A stretch of 8,896 bases of DNA from Proteobacteria bacterium UBA6908 (lineage in GTDB: Bacteria > Pseudomonadota > Gammaproteobacteria > Acidiferrobacterales > UBA6901), in NCBI GenBank assembly GCA_002451085.1, contig DKBE01000053.1, positions 25,457 through 34,352 on the forward strand, given 5' to 3'. Under the pieces are notes generated by a model, which did not search any database, was not told where the DNA came from, and saw only the letters and a list, made by a program, of their open reading frames with translations. Positions 1-6,390 of the stretch are shown in pieces. Each line of letters opens with the position of its first letter. Within the stretch, counting starts at the first letter, position 1. The position numbers were made by a program, and so were the translations under genes.

Positions 1-1443
1 GACAAGGCCATCGACCTGGTGGATGAGGCCGCCTCACGCATCCGCATGGAAATCGACTCCAAACCCGAGTCCATGGACAAGCTTGATCGGCGCCTGATCC
101 AGCTCAAGATCGAGCGCGTCGCACTCAAAAAGGAAAGCGACGAGGCCTCGAAGAAGCGCCTGAACATCCTCGAAACCGAGATCGACAAGCTGCAGAAGGA
201 ATACTCCGATCTGGAGGAAGTATGGAAAGCGGAGAAGGCGCAGGTGCATGGCGCCCAGCACATCAAGGAGGCGCTCGATCGCGCGCGCCTTGATCTCGAA
301 ACGGCCCGCCGTGCCGGCGACCTGGCGCGCATGTCCGAACTGCAGTATGGCCGGATCCCCGAACTGGAAAAGCAGTTGGCCCAGGCCGCGGTCAGCGAGG
401 GGCAAGAGACCAAGCTGCTGCGCACCGCTGTCACGGAAAACGAAGTTGCCGAGGTTGTGTCGCGCTGGACCGGGATACCAGTGAGCAAGATGATGGAAGG
501 TGAGCGCGAGAAACTGCTGCGCATGGAAGAAGAGCTCAGCAAGCGCGTAATCGGCCAGAGCGAAGCCATCAAGGCCGTCTCGAACGCTATCCGCCGTTCA
601 CGAGCCGGTCTGTCCGACCCCAACCGTCCGAATGGTTCCTTCCTGTTCCTTGGGCCGACCGGCGTCGGCAAGACTGAGCTCAGCAAGGCACTTGCTACCT
701 TCCTGTTTGACACCGAAGAAGCCATGGTGCGTATCGACATGTCCGAATTCATGGAGAAGCACTCCGTGGCACGACTGATCGGTGCGCCACCCGGTTATGT
801 CGGGTACGAGGAGGGTGGTTATCTCACCGAGGCCGTGCGCCGCAAACCGTATAGCGTAATTTTGCTCGACGAGGTGGAGAAGGCGCATCCGGAAGTGTTC
901 AATGTGCTGCTGCAGGTGCTGGACGACGGCCGGTTGACCGATGGTCAGGGGCGTACTGTCGATTTTCGTAACAGTGTCATCATCATGACCTCGAACCTTG
1001 GGTCGCAGGCCATTCAGGAAATGGCCGGGGAAGAGAATTACGACCGCATGAAATTGGCGGTCATGGAGATTGTTGGCCAGCATTTCCGTCCGGAATTCGT
1101 CAATCGGATCGATGACATAGTGGTGTTCCATCCACTGGGCCGTGAGCAGCTCCACCGTATTACGGAAATTCAGATTCGTTACCTGCGCGACCGGCTGGCG
1201 GCGCGCGATCTGGGTCTGTCATTGACCCCGGCGGCACTCGACCAGCTGGCCGAAGCAGGCTTTGATCCGGTGTACGGGGCCCGCCCGCTGAAACGGTCCA
1301 TCCAGCAGCAGATCGAAAATCCGTTGGCGCAGGAAATCCTTGGCGGAAAATTCAATCCGGGTGAAACCATCCAGGTAGACGTCGAAAATGGTGCCATCGT
1401 TTTCGGCAAGCGCGCCGCACCCCGAAAAGCTGCCGCCAGCTGA
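1..1443 (+). CDS. clpB: ClpB protein disaggregase, C-terminal part (5' end outside the window)
   Basis: ClpB is a cytoplasmic hexameric AAA+ disaggregase that works with DnaK to pull polypeptides out of aggregates. The reading frame is open from base 1, and 480 codons are present of a protein that usually has about 860, so NBD1 and the N domain lie to the left. Fragment residues about 30-130 are charged, heptad-like sequence fitting the middle-domain coiled coil that contacts DnaK. The second AAA+ module follows: Walker A GPTGVGKT at 218-225, pore-loop GYVG at 265-268 within [11 protein letters not shown], Walker B LLDE with D290/E291, arginine finger R369 in FVNRID, and sensor-2 GARPLKR at 426-432. 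All look intact. The C terminus ends in a short basic-alanine tail (APRKAAAS). The GYVGYEEGG pore loop and long middle domain favour ClpB over ClpA or ClpC. The promoter is not in view, so heat-shock control cannot be judged. Confidence 0.97.
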   Translation, partial: DKAIDLVDEAASRIRMEIDSKPESMDKLDRRLIQLKIERVALKKESDEASKKRLNILETEIDKLQKEYSDLEEVWKAEKAQVHGAQHIKEALDRARLDLETARRAGDLARMSELQYGRIPELEKQLAQAAVSEGQETKLLRTAVTENEVAEVVSRWTGIPVSKMMEGEREKLLRMEEELSKRVIGQSEAIKAVSNAIRRSRAGLSDPNRPNGSFLFLGPTGVGKTELSKALATFLFDTEEAMVRIDMSEFMEKHSVARLIGAPPGYVGYEEGGYLTEAVRRKPYSVILLDEVEKAHPEVFNVLLQVLDDGRLTDGQGRTVDFRNSVIIMTSNLGSQAIQEMAGEENYDRMKLAVMEIVGQHFRPEFVNRIDDIVVFHPLGREQLHRITEIQIRYLRDRLAARDLGLSLTPAALDQLAEAGFDPVYGARPLKRSIQQQIENPLAQEILGGKFNPGETIQVDVENGAIVFGKRAAPRKAAAS

Positions 1444-1456
1444 TTGCTGACAACTC

Positions 1457-1494
1457 GCCCGTGCCGGGTGGCGGCACGGGCTGTGTGATTGTTT
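1457..1494 (+). terminator. Rho-independent-type terminator after clpB
   Basis: A perfect 9-bp GC-rich inverted repeat, GCCCGTGCC (1457-1465) and GGCACGGGC (1473-1481), encloses a 7-nt loop and starts 13 nt after the clpB stop. It is followed by TGTGTGATTGTTTT, a T-rich but interrupted tract. Position and stem strength fit an intrinsic terminator; the imperfect T-run means it may be leaky. It separates clpB from the methyltransferase gene downstream. Confidence 0.65.
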
Positions 1495-1586
1495 TCCCGC
1501 CCGTTAGCCTTTAAACTTCGCGGCCATCGCACCGCCGGTTTCCGTTGCCGGATGGTCCACGAAACGAATCAATCAGGACGCCCTTC

Positions 1587-2198
1587 ATGTCCATGTTCCG
1601 CCGCCTCAAGGCGCCTTCCTCGCTCGGTTTCAGCAAGCTGGCACACGATCTCGTGCATCGACGCTACCGTTTCCGTCAATTCGTCGGTATCGGCTTTCTG
1701 TTCGTGCTGACCGCGCTCGGCCACCCGGCAGAATGGGGACGGTATGCACCGTCGCTGTTCTGGGCGGGCATCGGTTTTGCCACACTTGGCATCCTGATCC
1801 GGCTGTGGGCCTCCGGGCATGTCAAGAAGGACAAGTCGCTGGCCACGACCGGACCGTACAGCTATGTGCGTCATCCGTTGTACGTGGGAAACCACCTGAT
1901 CACGCTGGCGTTCTGTCTGGCCTCCGGACTGTGGTGGAGCTTTGTGGCGTGGGCAGTCATCGCGTTCTTTTTCTACCCAGGCACCATCGCCCACGAGGAT
2001 GAAGTGCTGCACCGTTTGTTTGGCAAAAGCTGGGAAGCCTGGCGCGCCGAGACGCGCGCCCTGATTCCACGCCTCACACCCTACAATCGCAGCGAGCGCG
2101 GCGAATGGTCACTGGCCCAGAGCTGGCACAACGGCGAGCCGCTCATCATCGCGATTCTCGTCGCCTGCTTGGGCTACCTCTTCTTCGGCCTTCGCTGA
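1587..2198 (+). CDS. Membrane methyltransferase of the isoprenylcysteine carboxyl / phospholipid methyltransferase (ICMT/PEMT) superfamily
   Basis: This 203-residue protein is probably an integral inner-membrane, SAM-dependent methyltransferase; its substrate cannot be read from sequence. Hydrophobic segments lie at about 30-45, 55-75, 103-130 and 184-201. Between them is the family signature GPYSYVRHPLYVGN (89-102) and, after the third segment, the second conserved block with E137/E139, FG at 145-146, W149, W152 and P161. Together these form the SAM-binding half of ICMT/PEMT-type enzymes. I chose ATG 1587 because AGGA at 1575-1578 lies 8 nt upstream. The frame extends back to a TTG at 1545, but that has no better ribosome site; ATG 1593 is an alternative. 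A weak promoter-like pair, TTGTTT (1489-1494) and TAAACT (1512-1517), lies upstream. The gene is 12 nt from the kinase-like gene that follows and is probably cotranscribed with it. Many bacterial members are annotated only as methyltransferase family proteins, and free-lipid, protein and small-molecule substrates are all possible. Confidence 0.85.
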   Translation: MSMFRRLKAPSSLGFSKLAHDLVHRRYRFRQFVGIGFLFVLTALGHPAEWGRYAPSLFWAGIGFATLGILIRLWASGHVKKDKSLATTGPYSYVRHPLYVGNHLITLAFCLASGLWWSFVAWAVIAFFFYPGTIAHEDEVLHRLFGKSWEAWRAETRALIPRLTPYNRSERGEWSLAQSWHNGEPLIIAILVACLGYLFFGLR

Positions 2199-2210
2199 CC
2201 TGACCGGGAC

Positions 2211-2885
2211 ATGCTCCAGGGTCTCGACGGTCTCTCCGACGATACGCTGGTACGCTGGATCACCGACAGCCTCACGGTCGGTTCACACCGGATCGGACAT
2301 GGTGTTCAGGGTTTGGCACTGCTCTATGAGGACCCGCAACATCGCCTGGTAATCAAGGCCCCGGCCGGTCGCGGGGTGCGCCGATGGCTCGCCACGATCC
2401 TGTTGCGTCATGAGGCCCGTGTGTATGAGCGGCTTCGTGATTTCCCCGCCGCACCGCGTTACTACGGACTGATCGATGGACGCTACCTGGTGCTCGAGTA
2501 CGTCGACGGCGAGTTGGCGCGTTACGCCGATATTGCTGACCGTGACGCCTTTTTTGCCGAGCTGCTCAGTCAGATCCTGGCCCTGCACGCCCGCGGGATT
2601 GCGCACAGCGATCTGCAGAAGAAGGACAATCTGTTCGTCACTCGAAGTGGTCGCCCCTGTTTGCTGGATTTTGGTGCCGCCGTCGTTCGCAGGCCGGGTT
2701 TTGCGCCAATAAATCACCTGCATTTCCGGATTGCCCGGCGTCTCGACCTGAACCAGTGGGTCAAACTGAAGTACCGCGGTCAGCTGGATCAAGTGACGGC
2801 GGAGGATGCGCAGTATTATCGACGTACCTGGCTCGAGCGGTTAGCGCGCCACATTAAGCGGCTTTATCGAAAACCGAGAAGGTGA
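2211..2885 (+). CDS. Small protein-kinase-fold protein (RIO/Kdo-kinase-like phosphotransferase)
   Basis: This 224-residue soluble protein has the landmarks of a minimal kinase fold: a glycine-containing loop GHGVQGLA (29-36), the ATP-anchoring lysine in VIKAP (K49), a candidate alphaC glutamate in RHEARVYERL (E68), a hinge-like LVLEYVDGEL (93-102), catalytic-loop HSDLQKKDNLFV (132-143) and metal-binding DFG (153-155). The compact size and lack of an obvious activation segment or substrate lobe resemble RIO, Bud32 and Kdo/WaaP-type kinases more than Hanks-type Ser/Thr kinases. The catalytic loop is odd: from D134 the asparagine is at +6 (N140), whereas HxDxxxxN kinases have it at +5, where D139 stands here. 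No membrane segment or signal peptide is visible; the C terminus is Arg/Lys-rich (IKRLYRKPRR) and could contact lipid or nucleic acid. The gene starts 12 nt after the membrane methyltransferase with only a weak Shine-Dalgarno (GGGAC), so it is probably translated from the same mRNA. The substrate (protein, glycan or lipid) is unknown. Confidence 0.8.
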   Translation: MLQGLDGLSDDTLVRWITDSLTVGSHRIGHGVQGLALLYEDPQHRLVIKAPAGRGVRRWLATILLRHEARVYERLRDFPAAPRYYGLIDGRYLVLEYVDGELARYADIADRDAFFAELLSQILALHARGIAHSDLQKKDNLFVTRSGRPCLLDFGAAVVRRPGFAPINHLHFRIARRLDLNQWVKLKYRGQLDQVTAEDAQYYRRTWLERLARHIKRLYRKPRR

Positions 2886-2916
2886 CGCGAATCATATTTT
2901 GCCGCTAAATCAGCTT

Positions 2917-2944
2917 TTGCTAATGCTAGTAAGAAAAATATGGT
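2917..2944 (+). promoter_or_regulatory. Possible sigma70-type promoter for the globin-GGDEF-EAL gene
   Basis: TTGCTA (2917-2922) and TATGGT (2939-2944) are separated by 16 nt and each match the sigma70 consensus at four of six positions. They lie in a stretch that is about 65% A+T over 2881-3000 by hand count, in otherwise GC-rich DNA. If used, transcription would begin near 2951, immediately before the dyad at 2954-2971, leaving a leader of about 140 nt. Matches of this quality occur by chance in AT-rich DNA, so this is tentative. Confidence 0.3.
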
Positions 2945-2953
2945 AATGATCGA

Positions 2954-2971
2954 GTAAATTAGTTAATTTAC
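2954..2971. promoter_or_regulatory. Perfect 18-bp dyad, candidate operator
   Basis: GTAAATTAGTTAATTTAC has two perfect 8-bp inverted arms, GTAAATTA and TAATTTAC, around a 2-bp centre. The 2-nt centre is too short for a stable RNA hairpin and no T-run follows, so a dimeric DNA-binding regulator is a more natural reading than a terminator. It lies 118 bp before the GTG start of the sensor gene and just downstream of the possible promoter. It does not match an FNR/CRP-type site, and I cannot name a regulator. AT-rich DNA makes some palindromy expected by chance, though 8 consecutive matched pairs are uncommon. Confidence 0.45.
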
Positions 2972-3089
2972 GTGCTAAGACATTGATTGGAATTGGAAGG
3001 TGGTTCGGAAGATTCAGGATGAATGTAAGCCCCAGCGGCCGATAGCGACAAACAACAAGCATCCATAACAAGAAAGAAGCACATTCTTC

Positions 3090-5345
3090 GTGAGCAATAA
3101 ACCACAGCATCCTGCCAGCGATCTACGTCCCCGTCCCGACAGCGCCAAGCGTTTGAATGACGCATTCAATCGCTTCCTTGGCATTGCCGAAAACGATAGC
3201 CGTATTTTGCACCGGTATCACAGTGCCCTGATGGATGGCGGCGAGGAGTTCGCCGGCGTGTTCTACAGTTATCTGCAATCCTATCCGGCCACGGCCACCA
3301 TCCTTGAACGCTATCAGCAGCGTGGCGGGCAGATCAGTGAACTGGTCCAGAACCAGCTGAAGCATCTCTGGAACCTCCTGTCCGGATCGACCAGCGATAG
3401 CTCCGCGACGAAATTGGAAGAAATCGGTCTACGCCATCAGCAATTCGGCATTGAACCGGTCTGGGTGATGGGAGCTTATCTCCTGTACTGGGATCACCTC
3501 TATGAGCGGATTCGCAGCAACCCGGCGATTGACACCATGGATATCCCGGCACTGGAAAACGCCATCACGAAATTCCTGTTTCGTGACATGGGCCTCATGC
3601 TGCAAGGCTATTGGGATGCCGCGCTTCACGCTGTGCAATCCGAACACCAGCAGGTCGAGCAGTTGCAGGCGCAGGTCACCAGCCTGCTGTCCAACCTGCC
3701 ACAAGTGCTGTGGTCAGTCGATGTCATCAACAACCGGCCACTCTATGTGAGTCCGACCACTCGCAAGATCTGTCCGCTCGATGTGGAAATGCCAATCCCG
3801 TGTCTCGGCTGGACCGTTCCGGAAGATCGTGAAACGGTCGAGCGTGCCTGGCAGCAGGCGCTCGCCGGCGAGCAGGTGGACGTCGAGTCGCGGGTCCGGG
3901 TTCCGGGCGAAGTCGAGCGCTGGTTCCGGCGCGTCTTCCAGCCGTATCGCGATGCGACGGGGCGGGTGGTGCGGATCGACGGCCTGATGGAAGACGCCAC
4001 CGATGCAAAGCTCACCATCGAACGATTGCACCAGCTGGCCACGACCGACAGCCTCACCGGTCTGCACAACCGTGCGCTGTTCCGCGATCGTTTCGAGCAA
4101 GCCATCGCCTGGGCGCGACGCAGCGAAGTGCGCCGGGATGTGGTGCTGATGCTCATGGATCTCGACCACTTCAAGGAAATCAATGACACCCTGGGTCACA
4201 CGGTGGGTGACGGGGTGTTGCGCCTGGTGGCAGACCGAATCAAGTCAGTACTGCGAGATACCGATACCCTGGCCCGCCTCGGCGGCGACGAATTCGCGGT
4301 GTTGCTGCCGGACACGACCGATGGCCGCGCCGCCGCGGATATGCTGGCTCGCGAGCTGCTGGCCTGTTTTCAGAAGCCGTTTCGTTACGACGATCACGAA
4401 CTCTATCTTGCGGCCGGCATTGGCATTGCCGTGTTTCCCGAGCATGGCGAAGACGTGGATACGCTCATGAGCCGTGCCGACGTTGCCATGTATGGCGCCA
4501 AGCACAAGGACATGCCCTATGTGTTCTACGATGCGGGTAGTGATCCGCACACGCCGCAACGGCTGCAGCTGGTGGCTGAAATGCGGCGCGCACTCGACAA
4601 CGGGGAATTTGTTCTGCACTTTCAGCCGCAGGTCGACTTGCGTCACCGTAGTGTGACCGGAGTCGAGGCGCTGATCCGCTGGAATCATCCGCAACACGGC
4701 CAACTGCTGCCCCAGCAATTTTTGTCTACGGCCGAACGCACCGGCCTGATCAACCCGATCTCCGACTGGGTGCTGAGTGAGGCGACCCGGCAGTGCCGGA
4801 TCTGGCAGCAGAACGGATTGCCGCTGCGCGTGGCAGTCAATCTGGCCAGCCGTAATTTCCAGCAGGCGGATCTGATTGGCAAGATCGAGAATGCCATGCG
4901 CTGTTCCGGCACGGCACTCAGTTGTCTGGAGATCGAAATTACCGAGAATGTCCTGCTCAGCGATATCGAGCGCTCGACCGAGGTGCTGCAGCGTCTGCAT
5001 GATATGGGCGTCACCCTGAGCATTGACGACTACGGCACCGGTTATTCCTCACTGGCCTACCTGAAGAAACTGCCGCTGCACAATCTCAAGATCGACAAGT
5101 CTTTCGTGCAGGATATGGCGCGCGACGAGAACGATGCGGTGATCGTGCGCTCGACCATCGACCTCGCGCATAATCTCGGTTACCGGGTTGTGGCCGAGGG
5201 CGTGGAGGACGAAGAAGCGCGTGACCTGCTCGAAATTCTCGGTTGCGACAGCATCCAGGGCTACTTCGTCAGTGTTCCGCAGGAGGCCGGCCAGTTCGAA
5301 GCGTGGCTGCGCGATTCCAACTGGAGTATTGGCGGGGTTATTTGA
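3090..5345 (+). CDS. Globin-coupled sensor with PAS, GGDEF and EAL domains (bifunctional c-di-GMP enzyme)
   Basis: This 751-residue protein should sense a gas through heme and control cyclic di-GMP made from GTP (GGDEF) or hydrolysed to pGpG (EAL). The sensor globin spans about 15-180: proximal heme His is H116 in EIGLRHQQFGIEP and the distal Tyr is Y59 in VFYSYL; their 57-residue spacing is close to that of Y43/H98 in E. coli DosC. A coiled linker (about 183-198) leads to a PAS domain (about 197-308). GGDEF follows TTDSLTGLHNR (318-328), with D357, N365, intact GGDEF at 398-402 and the inhibitory RxxD at 389-392. The EAL domain has EALIR (526-530), N584, E616/E619, D646/D647 with an intact DDYGTGYSS loop, K667, E703 and Q723, so hydrolysis is plausible. 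Its final motif reads QGYFVSVP, where QGYxxSRP or SKP is usual. No membrane segment is seen. GTG 3090 is chosen because an in-frame TAA lies at 3066-3068 and the next Met (48) would cut the globin; AAGAAG at 3074-3079 may serve as ribosome site. Confidence 0.95.
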   Translation: MSNKPQHPASDLRPRPDSAKRLNDAFNRFLGIAENDSRILHRYHSALMDGGEEFAGVFYSYLQSYPATATILERYQQRGGQISELVQNQLKHLWNLLSGSTSDSSATKLEEIGLRHQQFGIEPVWVMGAYLLYWDHLYERIRSNPAIDTMDIPALENAITKFLFRDMGLMLQGYWDAALHAVQSEHQQVEQLQAQVTSLLSNLPQVLWSVDVINNRPLYVSPTTRKICPLDVEMPIPCLGWTVPEDRETVERAWQQALAGEQVDVESRVRVPGEVERWFRRVFQPYRDATGRVVRIDGLMEDATDAKLTIERLHQLATTDSLTGLHNRALFRDRFEQAIAWARRSEVRRDVVLMLMDLDHFKEINDTLGHTVGDGVLRLVADRIKSVLRDTDTLARLGGDEFAVLLPDTTDGRAAADMLARELLACFQKPFRYDDHELYLAAGIGIAVFPEHGEDVDTLMSRADVAMYGAKHKDMPYVFYDAGSDPHTPQRLQLVAEMRRALDNGEFVLHFQPQVDLRHRSVTGVEALIRWNHPQHGQLLPQQFLSTAERTGLINPISDWVLSEATRQCRIWQQNGLPLRVAVNLASRNFQQADLIGKIENAMRCSGTALSCLEIEITENVLLSDIERSTEVLQRLHDMGVTLSIDDYGTGYSSLAYLKKLPLHNLKIDKSFVQDMARDENDAVIVRSTIDLAHNLGYRVVAEGVEDEEARDLLEILGCDSIQGYFVSVPQEAGQFEAWLRDSNWSIGGVI

Positions 5346-5430
5346 CGGCGGCTGCCGTGCGCGCTGATTTCGGCTAAGCTAGGAAATCAACAGGCGCATT
5401 CTTCCGCCCGAAATTTGCGCCACGGCCGTT

Positions 5431-6390
5431 ATGACCATGCGCATTGTATTTCTCGACCGCAGCACCTTTCACCCGGACATCGTGTTCGACGCTGCTTCCG
5501 TTACCGGCGCTGTTTGGCGCGATTACCCCACGACTGTCGCTCATGAGTTGTCAGGCCGTCTGGCCGATACCGAAGTCATTGTGACCAATAAGGTGAAGCT
5601 CAACGGTACGGTACTAACGGCGTTCCCCGGTTTAAAGCTCATCGCTGTTGCAGCGACCGGTGTTGATCATGTGGATCTGGCAGCCGCCAAGCAGCAGGGT
5701 ATCGCGGTGTGCAACGTCAGTGGCTATGCGGTGCACACGGTGGCGGAGCATGTATTCGCCTTACTGCTGGCGCTGCGCCGTCAGCTCGGTCGCTATGCCG
5801 CCGCGGCGATTGACGGCCACTGGTCGCGAGCCGGAACATTTTGCTTGCAGACGTGGCCGATCGAAGAGCTGGCTGGTTCTACCCTCGGGATCGTTGGCGC
5901 CGGCGCCAACGGCGCGAGTGTGGCAGCTCTCGCTACGGCCTTTGGGGTGCATGTGCTGTTGGCAGAGCGGCGCGGTGCCGCCAGCGTGCGGCCCGGCCGG
6001 GCGCCATTTGAGCACGTGCTGGCCCAGGCTGACGCTGTCAGCCTGCACGTGCCACTCACGGCCGAGACCCGCCACCTGATCGGTGCTTCCGAACTGGCGC
6101 GCATGAAACACAATGCCGTGCTCATTAACACCGCACGCGGCGGCGTGGTAGACGAAGCCGCGCTGCTGGCCGCGCTGCGGGACGGGCAAATTGCCGGTGC
6201 GTCGCTCGACGTCCTGGCCAGTGAGCCGCCGCCGATGGATCACCCCTTGCTCAGCGCCGGTCTCCCGAATCTAATCATCACGCCACACATCGCCTGGGCG
6301 AGCCGCCAGGCCCAGCAGAAGCTGGCCAATGAAGTGATTGCCAATATCGTGGCATTCCAGCGCGGCGAGCACCGCAATCGGATTGCATGA
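5431..6390 (+). CDS. D-2-hydroxyacid dehydrogenase, glycerate dehydrogenase (HprA)-like
   Basis: This 319-residue cytoplasmic enzyme should catalyse NAD(P)H-dependent interconversion of a 2-keto acid and a D-2-hydroxy acid, with hydroxypyruvate/D-glycerate as a likely pair. The split substrate-binding domain includes VTNKVKLNG (51-59) and VAATGVDHVDLAAAK (73-87), typical of the HprA-like branch. The Rossmann domain opens with GIVGAGANG (153-161); the second strand ends in LLAERRG (177-182). The catalytic set is present: R236 in NTARGG, E265 in LASEPP, and H286 in TPHIAWAS. N160 sits where the GxGxxG loop usually has Ile or Leu. ATG 5431 and ATG 5437 are both possible starts, and neither has a good Shine-Dalgarno. 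The 85-nt gap before it has no strong terminator; it contains a loose inverted repeat GGCGCA/TGCGCC (5393-5398, 5416-5421). The stop overlaps the start of hrpB. Substrate assignment, and hence the symbol hprA, is uncertain. Confidence 0.9.
   Translation: MTMRIVFLDRSTFHPDIVFDAASVTGAVWRDYPTTVAHELSGRLADTEVIVTNKVKLNGTVLTAFPGLKLIAVAATGVDHVDLAAAKQQGIAVCNVSGYAVHTVAEHVFALLLALRRQLGRYAAAAIDGHWSRAGTFCLQTWPIEELAGSTLGIVGAGANGASVAALATAFGVHVLLAERRGAASVRPGRAPFEHVLAQADAVSLHVPLTAETRHLIGASELARMKHNAVLINTARGGVVDEAALLAALRDGQIAGASLDVLASEPPPMDHPLLSAGLPNLIITPHIAWASRQAQQKLANEVIANIVAFQRGEHRNRIA

Noticed and set aside
598..1155. 185-codon open frame on the - strand, antisense to clpB
   Set aside because: It lies wholly inside the AAA+ core of clpB and has no recognisable domain; long antisense frames are expected in GC-rich coding DNA.
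2954..2971. Reading the dyad as a terminator for the methyltransferase-kinase unit
   Set aside because: The arms are AT-rich, the loop would be 2 nt and no T-run follows.
2910..3110. 66- and 65-codon - strand frames across the intergenic region before the sensor gene
   Set aside because: They overlap the candidate dyad and the sensor start, have no family resemblance, and look like chance frames in AT-rich DNA.
4245..5000. 251-codon open frame on the - strand inside the GGDEF-EAL gene
   Set aside because: The + strand encodes intact GGDEF and EAL motifs here, and the antisense product resembles no family I know.
5345..5358. Small hairpin ACGGC-GGCT-GCCGT at the end of the sensor gene as a terminator
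   Set aside because: The stem has only 5 bp and is not followed by a T-tract; termination here cannot be supported.
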